Below, piece after piece: positions 1 through 7,207 of a stretch of 34,334 nt of DNA (the first letter of the stretch is position 1; each line of letters opens with the position of its first letter). The notes below the pieces were generated by a model. It saw nothing but the letters and a program-made list of their open reading frames with translations. It had not been told where the DNA came from and ran no database searches. Both the position numbers and the translations under genes were made by a program. Source of the DNA: Desulfobacteraceae bacterium (GTDB lineage Bacteria > Desulfobacterota > Desulfobacteria > Desulfobacterales > ETH-SRB1); assembly GCA_028571455.1 (NCBI GenBank), contig JAPVVG010000168.1:1-34334 (forward strand), written 5' to 3'.

Positions 1-1301
1 GGAATACCTGATAGCCGTGCGGCTCGTGCTACATTTCTACCATTGACTCCGAAGCCGATTATAATAAGGTGGTCTTTTTTACTCTTAACCTTTATCTCTG
101 AAACAGGATAAAAACCCGATATTAACCTTTTTGGTAGCGGCAACAATAGAATAATATCAGCTATTCGTGGCGCCAGGGTTATAATGAATGGTGTCGCGGC
201 CATGCTAAGCACAGAAAAAGCCAGAAACATCTGATAAATATTTCCGGTAAGCAAACCATGTTCAACACCGGTCTTGGATAAAATGAAAGAAAATTCACCA
301 ACCTGACTTAGTGCAAGGCCAACCAGGATTGAAGTACGAAAAGGGAATCCTAATAAAACTGTTGCAAAACAGGCAATGATGGATTTTATAACCAAAATTC
401 CCAAGGCAATCAGCGCAATGGTTCCCGGGTGCCGGAAAAGAAAGCCTACATCCAGCAACATGCCGATGGAAACAAAAAAGAAACTTGTGAAAACGTCACG
501 AAAGGGTAAAATGCTTCCGAGCGCCTGATGACTGTATTCGGATTCGGAAATAATCAATCCTGCTAAAAAAGCGCCAAGGGCAAGGGAAAGACCCGCGCTG
601 GAAGTTATCCACGCAACTGCGAGGCAAATTACAACTATGCTCAAAATGAAAAGTTCCCGGCTTCGTGTCCGGGCGATTTGATACAATACCTGTGGTACAA
701 TCCATTTAGCGCTGACGATCACCAACCCGATGATTCCGATCCCTTTGGCAATAAGAATAAGGACGGATTCGCCTGTACCCCCTGGTGCTCCGGCCAGTAA
801 AGGCGTAATCAATATCATTGGAACAATAATAATGTCCTGAAAAATCAAGATGCCAAGAGCAGTACGCCCATGGGGGCTATCAACTTCAGCTCTTTCCTGG
901 ATCAGTTTGAGAACAATGGCCGTGCTGGAAAGGGATATAAGAAATCCTATAAAGATTGAGTTGCCAACAGGTTGGCCCAGTTGCCTAACTATAACAAAAG
1001 TAACCAAAAATGTAAGCAACACCTGAATCGAGCCTCCCATGAGGACTGATTTCTTGATTTGCAGCAGCTTTTCAAGTGAGAGTTCGATTCCAATAGTAAA
1101 AAGCAATAACACAATACCGACTTCAGCTAAAAGTTCAACTTCATGAACCGCCTTTACCAGTCCAAGTCCGTAAGGCCCGGCCAATATCCCGGCAAGAAGA
1201 AATCCCACAATTGCCGGCACTCGAAGTCGATGGCATATAAAGAGAATAGCAATGGACAGCACAAATATGATAACAATGTCATTTAGCAGCGGTATTCCCA
1301 T
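1..1301 (-). CDS. Cation:proton antiporter, KefB/CPA2 type with C-terminal TrkA-N-like segment (partial, runs off left edge)
   Basis: Reverse-strand reading from ATG (complement of 1299-1301) gives MGIPLLNDIVIIFVLSIAILFICHRLRVPAIVGFLLAGILAGPYGLG..., typical of CPA2 antiporters. The left edge reads IIGFGVNGRNVARAARLSGIP, a Rossmann/TrkA-N motif. Not in the ORF track because it is open at the window edge. Confidence 0.9.
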   Translation of the reverse strand, partial: MGIPLLNDIVIIFVLSIAILFICHRLRVPAIVGFLLAGILAGPYGLGLVKAVHEVELLAEVGIVLLLFTIGIELSLEKLLQIKKSVLMGGSIQVLLTFLVTFVIVRQLGQPVGNSIFIGFLISLSSTAIVLKLIQERAEVDSPHGRTALGILIFQDIIIVPMILITPLLAGAPGGTGESVLILIAKGIGIIGLVIVSAKWIVPQVLYQIARTRSRELFILSIVVICLAVAWITSSAGLSLALGAFLAGLIISESEYSHQALGSILPFRDVFTSFFFVSIGMLLDVGFLFRHPGTIALIALGILVIKSIIACFATVLLGFPFRTSILVGLALSQVGEFSFILSKTGVEHGLLTGNIYQMFLAFSVLSMAATPFIITLAPRIADIILLLPLPKRLISGFYPVSEIKVKSKKDHLIIIGFGVNGRNVARAARLSGI

Positions 1302-1531
1302 ATTCTAATTTGCCTTCTGATTTTATAGAGCAAAATCGATTTGTTCATTAAAGTCACCAAGACCAAGAAAATTATATACTATTTTTCCTCTTGTAATTGC
1401 CAAAAATTTTACATTCTGTGATTGACAACAATTATAGTATCAATATAGTAAAACAATAAATTTTAAAATTCCTTTTAATTTAAATATATTATGAGGCAAA
1501 AATCAAATAATGTCAATAAATTTGGCTGTAT

Positions 1532-2533
1532 ATGGAAATTAAAGACCTTTCAAATGAACAATTAGCCGGGCAGCGCCTGATGGTCGGGTTTGACGGAACC
1601 GAGCTAAACAATGACCTTAAGTTGCTGATCGATACAATAAAGGTTGGAGGGATAATTCTTTTTGCCAGGAATTTATCTTCTCCAGAGCAAATCAAAGACC
1701 TGTGCTTATCCGCACAGGAATATGCATTAAAATGCGGGCAGCCGGCGCTATTTATATCCATCGATCAGGAAGGCGGACAGGTGGCCAGGCTGAAACCCCC
1801 CTTTACTCAGTTCCCTGGCAATCCAAAAATGAAAAGGGAAGAAGACGCAATCAACTTTGCACGGGTTACAGCAAAAGAGCTTAAAGGGGTTGGAATAAAC
1901 ATGAACATGGCTCCTGTCCTGGATGTGGCTCAAAAAGGAATAAACAGTGTAATGGCGGGCAGGGCCTTTGGCAGTAATCCTGCCTGGGTATCAAAACTGG
2001 GCGTTAAAGTAATAGAAAATTTGCAGCAAAATAAAGTTATGGCTGTTGCAAAACACTTCCCTGGAATAGGACGCACTACCTTGGATTCGCATCTTGATAT
2101 GCCGACTTTAAAAACAGATTTAATCTCTATGGAATCTGTTGACCTTTTGCCGTTTAAGGCCGCGATAAAGCATGATGTGGCCGGCATTATGCTGTCGCAT
2201 ATACTTTGCAAACAAATCGATCCTGATTGGCCTGCGAGTTTGTCGGGCCGTATCGCTGTCGACATTTTACGAAAACAGATGGGGTTTAATGGGATTGTTA
2301 TTACAGACGACCTGGACATGGGGGCAATAAAAAAGCGTTTTGACATCAAAACAATAATCACGCGGATTCTGGCGGCTGATATAGACATTGCCCTTATATG
2401 TCACAAAAGTCCAAATATTGAGCTTGCATTTAATGAAATATTAAATGGGCTTAAAGTTTCCAGCCAAATAACGGAAAAAGGCAAGGAATCTGTCAGGAAC
2501 ATATTGAATCTTAAAAAAAAGTATCTTAATTAA
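1532..2533 (+). CDS. nagZ: Beta-N-acetylhexosaminidase, glycoside hydrolase family 3 (NagZ-like)
   Basis: ORF with FISIDQEGGQVARL, KHFPGIGRTTLDSHLDMP and ITDDLDMGAI motifs of GH3 NagZ. Confidence 0.88.
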   Translation: MEIKDLSNEQLAGQRLMVGFDGTELNNDLKLLIDTIKVGGIILFARNLSSPEQIKDLCLSAQEYALKCGQPALFISIDQEGGQVARLKPPFTQFPGNPKMKREEDAINFARVTAKELKGVGINMNMAPVLDVAQKGINSVMAGRAFGSNPAWVSKLGVKVIENLQQNKVMAVAKHFPGIGRTTLDSHLDMPTLKTDLISMESVDLLPFKAAIKHDVAGIMLSHILCKQIDPDWPASLSGRIAVDILRKQMGFNGIVITDDLDMGAIKKRFDIKTIITRILAADIDIALICHKSPNIELAFNEILNGLKVSSQITEKGKESVRNILNLKKKYLN

Positions 2534-2556
2534 TAAAAGTTTAGGAGGTTTTACTA

Positions 2557-3546
2557 ATGCGGGCTATCATAACCGGAGTCGGACATTTTGTTCCAACTCG
2601 AAAACTAACAAATAAAGATTTAGAACAGATGGTGGAAACAAATGATGAGTGGATTGTCAGCCGTACAGGAATAAAGGAAAGAAGGATTCTGGGAAAAGAT
2701 AAAGGAACATCTTATATGGCCGTAAGAGCTGCGAAGAAAGTGCTTAAGCAGACAAATACTGCGCCAGATGAACTTGATTTAATCATTGTTGCAACATCAA
2801 CTCCGGATATGCTTGTTCCCCCAACAGCGGCATTTGTTCAAAGCAAACTCAATGCCTCTAAATGCTGGGGATTTGACATCAACGCTGCCTGCTCAGGGTT
2901 TGTTTACGGTTTAGCAACCGCTTCAGGCTTTATAGAAACCAAAAAACATAAAAAAATTATGGTGATTGGGGTCGATAAAATGAGCTCTATCATTAATTAT
3001 GAAGACAGAAACACCTGTCTTATATTCGGAGATGGTGGAGGAGCTGTTTTGATGGAACCATCAAACGAGGATGATCTCGGAGTGGAAGATTTTATTTTCC
3101 ATCTCGACGGCTCAGGCATAAAACACCTTAATGTGCCGGCTGGAGGCAGTTTAATGCCAGCCTCTCATGAAACCGTTGACAAAAAAAAGCACTGCATTTA
3201 TCAGGCCGGCAAAAAAATCTTTAAGTATGCTGTAACCGAGATGTCGGATATTTCTCTAAAAGTTATTGGCAAAAACAAACTCACAAGCAAAGATATCAAA
3301 CTGCTTATCCCGCATCAGGCCAACCGCAGAATAATCGATGCTGTATCAAAAAAGATAGGGCTTAGAGATGATCAGGTAATAATCAACATTGAAAAATACG
3401 GCAATACAACGGCAGGCACAATACCGATTGCCATGTCAGAAGCTTATCAAAAAGGGATGATGAGCAAAGGTGACTGGATACTTATTTCAACATTCGGCGC
3501 CGGTTATACCTCGGGGAGCTTGCTGCTTAAATGGGCTATGGATTAA
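2557..3546 (+). CDS. fabH: 3-oxoacyl-ACP synthase III (KASIII)
   Basis: ORF with WIVSRTGIKERR, NAACSGFVYGL (catalytic Cys), PHQANRRI and GNTTAGTIPIA; AGGAGG ribosome-binding site upstream. Confidence 0.95.
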   Translation: MRAIITGVGHFVPTRKLTNKDLEQMVETNDEWIVSRTGIKERRILGKDKGTSYMAVRAAKKVLKQTNTAPDELDLIIVATSTPDMLVPPTAAFVQSKLNASKCWGFDINAACSGFVYGLATASGFIETKKHKKIMVIGVDKMSSIINYEDRNTCLIFGDGGGAVLMEPSNEDDLGVEDFIFHLDGSGIKHLNVPAGGSLMPASHETVDKKKHCIYQAGKKIFKYAVTEMSDISLKVIGKNKLTSKDIKLLIPHQANRRIIDAVSKKIGLRDDQVIINIEKYGNTTAGTIPIAMSEAYQKGMMSKGDWILISTFGAGYTSGSLLLKWAMD

Positions 3547-3835
3547 ATAACCTTTTGATAATGAATGAATCTAAGGCAGTAGCGATTTTGCGGACAATAA
3601 AACTAACCCACCTCAAACAATTAACCTTTTAAAGCAACATAATAAATTTCTTTGGAATAGAGGTATAGTGTCGCAAAGGTATTTTTCATTACCTCTGTTG
3701 GCAGAACTTGCGGGACATCCATTAGTTTATAAGTTGACGTGGCAATTGAACTGAAGAATGCAGTTGACTGTGTTGAATAAGTCTGATGCGAAATTTCCAA
3801 GGAAGCGTCCACCGGGAGAAGGGGGAGGTTATAAA

Positions 3836-4366
3836 ATGGGTAAAGGTTATCTGGTGCTTGGTGAACTTGTCGATTTCATAACCGGCGAAACCATAAAAGA
3901 TACACATGACGAGCGCTATAAACAAAAATTAGCCCGTTTGCTTGTTGATGATAAGGGTTATCAAAAAAATGAAATCAAAGCCGGTTGTGAACTTCATGTA
4001 AAAGCTGGAGATAAAAGCGCAATTTTAATTGTTGATTTTATGGTTACCTTATCAGGAAAAATCTGCATGATAATTAAATATGCCCCGGGCTCCCTGGTAA
4101 CCAGATGCCGGCCCGCGCTTGCCGTATCAAGACTTGTTGCCGGTTATCAGGTGCCTGTCGTTGTTGTATCAAACGGAAAAGATGCAGAGATTATTGATGG
4201 TTCAACAGGAAAGGTAATTTCGCATAATCTTGAATCCATACCTTCAAAATCTGAAATCCTTTCTATTGCCGAACATACTGGTTTTACGCCAATTTCGGAA
4301 AAGCAAGCCATGATGGAAGCTCGAATTATTTATGCTTTTGAAATTAATGACAGTTGCCAAATATGA
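3836..4366 (+). CDS. HsdR N-terminal-like (type I restriction enzyme R N-terminal) domain protein, stand-alone
   Basis: The track ORF starts at 3758, but ATG 3836 has a GGGGGAGG ribosome-binding site (3821-3828). The ILIVDFMVTLSGKICMIIKYAPGSLVTRCRPALAVSRLVAGYQVPVVVVSNGKDAEIID segment resembles stand-alone HsdR_N-like proteins of deltaproteobacteria. Confidence 0.65.
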   Translation: MGKGYLVLGELVDFITGETIKDTHDERYKQKLARLLVDDKGYQKNEIKAGCELHVKAGDKSAILIVDFMVTLSGKICMIIKYAPGSLVTRCRPALAVSRLVAGYQVPVVVVSNGKDAEIIDGSTGKVISHNLESIPSKSEILSIAEHTGFTPISEKQAMMEARIIYAFEINDSCQI

Positions 4367-4457
4367 CGCGACTTATTTTTTTCTTGCATTTCTTAATGTT
4401 GTTATATATGCGATAGTTTTGCAAATAAGGATTTAAAATTAAGACTCACTACAGTTG

Positions 4458-4588
4458 GAGACCTTTGAATTTTGTCAGAAATAGTCTGAATCATCATTCC
4501 CGTGAAAACGGGAATCCAGTATTCTCAATTAGTTATAGATTCCCGCTTTCGCGGGAATGACAGGAAGGGGACGTTTTGCAAAGGTCTC
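4458..4588. mobile_element. MITE-like element A1 (TIR type A, core type 2), 131 bp, flanked by 8-bp direct repeat TACAGTTG
   Basis: GAGACCTTTG (4458-4467) and CAAAGGTCTC (4579-4588) are perfect TIRs. TACAGTTG occurs at 4450-4457 and again at 4589-4596. Core 2 is TCATTCCCG...CGCGGGAATGAC (4494-4561). Confidence 0.85.
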
Positions 4589-4625
4589 TACAGTTGATTA
4601 AACTGCAACATCAGGAGGTAAAGGC

Positions 4626-5165
4626 ATAGCAATATTCAGACATACAAACAGACCAGCCAGATCAAACAGAGTAAACATTAATAATAGGATAAGAGCAAAA
4701 GAGGTAAGGGTGATAGATCCTGACGGCAATCAGATCGGCATTATTCCAACTTATAAGGCGCTCGCAACGGCCGCTGATTTTGGTCTTGACCTGGTAGAAA
4801 TTTCTCCTAACGCAGACCCTCCTGTTTGCAAAATAATGGATTATGGGCGGTATAAGTATCAACTGACCAAGAAACTACAGGAAGCAAAAAAGAAACAAGC
4901 CTCATTCCAGGTAAAAGAGATAAAGATACGTCCAAAGACCGGAGATCATGATCTGCAGACCAAGATAGGTCATATAAAGAAATTTATCGGCAAAAAGGAT
5001 AAGGTCAAGGTAACCGTTGTTTTTAGAGGCCGGGAAATTACACTATCCCAGCGCGGCAGGGATTTACTGAAAAGAGTTGCTGAAGAAATCGACGATATAG
5101 CATTTGTGGAGCAGCATCCCAAATTTGAGGGACGCAGCATGGTGATGGTTCTATCGCCAAAATAA
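4626..5165 (+). CDS. infC: Translation initiation factor IF-3 (probable non-canonical start upstream of the track ORF)
   Basis: The track ORF starts at GTG 4710, but the same frame upstream encodes the conserved IF-3 N-terminus ...INNRIRAKEVRVIDPDGNQIG. AGGAGG at 4613-4618 precedes ATA at 4626. Confidence 0.85.
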   Translation: MAIFRHTNRPARSNRVNINNRIRAKEVRVIDPDGNQIGIIPTYKALATAADFGLDLVEISPNADPPVCKIMDYGRYKYQLTKKLQEAKKKQASFQVKEIKIRPKTGDHDLQTKIGHIKKFIGKKDKVKVTVVFRGREITLSQRGRDLLKRVAEEIDDIAFVEQHPKFEGRSMVMVLSPK

Positions 5166-5203
5166 TAACCGGAAACCAGATTAATAATAATTTCCTTAAT
5201 GAG

Positions 5204-5268
5204 ACCTTTTAAAAAAGGTTTCGATGGCGTGGGCTGGCATTTGTCGATTGCTCACGCCATCGATTTTT
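5204..5268 (+). terminator. Tandem hairpins with U-tract between infC and rpmI (candidate attenuator or leader structure)
   Basis: ACCTTTT-AA-AAAAGGT (5204-5219), then perfect 10-bp stem CGATGGCGTG (5222-5231) / CACGCCATCG (5253-5262) followed by ATTTTT. Confidence 0.7.
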
Positions 5269-5293
5269 GAGCTGCATAAGGAGAAAACATAAC

Positions 5294-5491
5294 ATGCCAA
5301 AGATCAAGACAAATAGAGCTGCTGCAAAACGTTTCAAAAAAACAGGCACAGGCAAATTCGTCTTTTCAAAATCGAATGCAAGTCATATACTAACTAAAAA
5401 GACCACCAAGCGTAAGAGGTCTTTGAGACAGGGCCAGATTATCGACAAATCCAACAAAAAGGAAATACGGCTGCTTCTTCCTAATACCTAA
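5294..5491 (+). CDS. rpmI: Large ribosomal subunit protein bL35
   Basis: [22 protein letters not shown]...[23 protein letters not shown] 5294 is preferred over the track start 5267, with AAGGAGAA upstream. Confidence 0.95.
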   Translation: MPKIKTNRAAAKRFKKTGTGKFVFSKSNASHILTKKTTKRKRSLRQGQIIDKSNKKEIRLLLPNT

Positions 5492-5676
5492 GATGAGCGA
5501 TTAGCTCTTAGTAATTAGCTGTTAGCTCTTATTATCTCAGGTGGTTACCAGCGATTAGATTTTCACCTCCGCCAACGGGCTCTGGCGGATTGACCTTTAG
5601 CAATATATTGAAATTATTTTGCTAACTGCTAAAAGCTAACTGCTAAAAGCTCAATTGAGGTAATAAGTTGAGTGGT
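5483..5676. repeat. Intergenic repeat G1 (TTATTACCT...GATTAGC type inverted repeat with CCGCCA/TGGCGG hairpin)
   Basis: Shares over 150 bp of near-identical sequence with 18507-18697 (GATGAGCGATTAGCTCTTAG...GGTGGTTACCAGCGATT...CCTCCGCCAACGGGCTCTGGCGGATTGACCTTTAGCAATATATTGAAATTATT). Ends are inverted (TAATACCT.../...AGGTAATAA). Confidence 0.8.
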
Positions 5677-5707
5677 AGCCGAACTTGAATATTTTCAGGA
5701 GTAAATT

Positions 5708-6058
5708 ATGCGCATTAAGAGAGGTTTTAAAGCAAGAAAACGTCGCAATAAGGTTTTGAAATTAGCCAAAGGATTTCGTGGAGGTCGCAGCAAATTATTT
5801 CGCACCGCTGCTGATGCAGTAGACAAAGCGCTTATGTATGCTTATCGGGATCGAAGAGTTCGCAAAAGGGATTTTCGCAGACTCTGGATTCTCAGGATTA
5901 ACGCAGCAGTCCGCATGAATGACATGTCATACAGTAAATTTATCCACGGGTTAAAAGTCGCGAACATCGAGCTTGACCGCAAGGTGCTTGCAGAGCTGGC
6001 GATATCCGATCCTTTAGCATTTACACAGATAGCCAACCTATCTGCGCAACAGATATAA
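5708..6058 (+). CDS. rplT: Large ribosomal subunit protein bL20
   Basis: [34 protein letters not shown]... typical bL20. Confidence 0.96.
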   Translation: MRIKRGFKARKRRNKVLKLAKGFRGGRSKLFRTAADAVDKALMYAYRDRRVRKRDFRRLWILRINAAVRMNDMSYSKFIHGLKVANIELDRKVLAELAISDPLAFTQIANLSAQQI

Positions 6059-6064
6059 ATTTTG

Positions 6065-6149
6065 GTAAGCGTTCACGGTTGTCAGTTATACAGTTCACGG
6101 TTAACAGTTGATCAAAACATATAAAAAACTGTAAACCGTGAACGGTTAC
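6065..6149. repeat. Imperfect inverted repeat H (GTTCACGGTT...AACCGTGAAC)
   Basis: GTAAGCGTTCACGGTT and TTCACGGTTAACAGTT on the left; AACTGTAAACCGTGAACGGTTAC on the right. Confidence 0.7.
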
Positions 6150-6198
6150 AATTTTTGTATACCCTCCGACAAAAGTCTCAAGGAATGTAAAGTAACAA

Positions 6199-7206
6199 GT
6201 GGATAAAAATATTGAACAGATTCAACAAGAGGCGCTTAAAGAGCTTGAAGCCGCTTCTGACAGCAAAAAGATTAATGATCTTTCAGTAAGATATCTGGGG
6301 CGAAAAGGGGCTGTTACTCAATTCTTAAGAACTATTTCAAGCCTGCCACAGAAAAAAAGAGCAGACGCGGGAAAAAGGGCAAATGAAATAAAGAAGAGCC
6401 TGGATAAAGCCTTCAAGGAAGCATTAATACGGATAGAAGCCAGGTTAGCAGCAATTGAAGACAGCATTGATGTTTCGCTGCCCGGAAGAATTGTAAGCCA
6501 GGGTTCTTTGCATCCCATTACACAAATTACCCGGCAAATATGTGATATTTTTTCCAGGCTGGGTTTTGCTATAGCTGAAGGGCCTGAAGTTGAAACAGAT
6601 TATTATAATTTTGAAGCCCTTAACATCCCGAAAAATCATCCTGCCAGGGATATGCAGGATACCTTTTATATATCACGAAATATAGTTCTGCGCACTCATA
6701 CCTCTCCGATTCAGCCCAGAATAATGGAAAAACAGGAGCCCCCATTAAGGATTATTGCCCCCGGTAAGGTCTACAGGTGCGATTCCGATTTGACACACAC
6801 GCCGATGTTTCAGCAGGTGGAAGCCCTTCTTGTGGATAGGCAGGTGTCTTTCGGAGATCTCAAGGGGATACTTACCACCTTTATTCACCAGATTTTTGAC
6901 GACCAGACAAGCCTGAGATTTCGGCCCAGTTTTTTCCCTTTCACAGAACCAAGCGCAGAGATCGATATACGCTGCGTCATGTGCAAGGGAAAGGGGTGCA
7001 GGATCTGTTCTCAAACAGGATGGCTCGAAATAATCGGCGGCGGTATGGTTCACCCTGCTGTGTTTGAAAATGTCGGATACGACACATCCATTTTTACGGG
7101 ATTTGCCTTTGGAATGGGTATAGAACGGATTGCCATGCTGAAATACGGAATTGATGACATCCGCAAATACTATGAAAACGACATAAAATTTTTAAGGCAG
7201 TTTTAA
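6199..7206 (+). CDS. pheS: Phenylalanine--tRNA ligase alpha subunit (GTG start)
   Basis: Class II aaRS motifs (HPITQITRQICDIF, TDYYNFEALNIPKNHPARDMQDTFY, FGMGIERIAML); adjacent to pheT. Confidence 0.96.
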   Translation: MDKNIEQIQQEALKELEAASDSKKINDLSVRYLGRKGAVTQFLRTISSLPQKKRADAGKRANEIKKSLDKAFKEALIRIEARLAAIEDSIDVSLPGRIVSQGSLHPITQITRQICDIFSRLGFAIAEGPEVETDYYNFEALNIPKNHPARDMQDTFYISRNIVLRTHTSPIQPRIMEKQEPPLRIIAPGKVYRCDSDLTHTPMFQQVEALLVDRQVSFGDLKGILTTFIHQIFDDQTSLRFRPSFFPFTEPSAEIDIRCVMCKGKGCRICSQTGWLEIIGGGMVHPAVFENVGYDTSIFTGFAFGMGIERIAMLKYGIDDIRKYYENDIKFLRQF

Positions 7207-7207
7207 T

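Noticed and set aside
496-705. Minus-strand ORF of 69 aa in the left region
   Set aside because: It lies in a different frame on the same strand as the antiporter CDS, whose reading frame is continuous here and has clear homology.
4458-4588. Integron attC-like site interpretation of the palindromic elements
   Set aside because: No R'/R'' box pair (RYYYAAC/GTTRRRY) in the right arrangement, no gene-cassette array and no integrase in the window. TIRs with flanking duplications fit transposition better.
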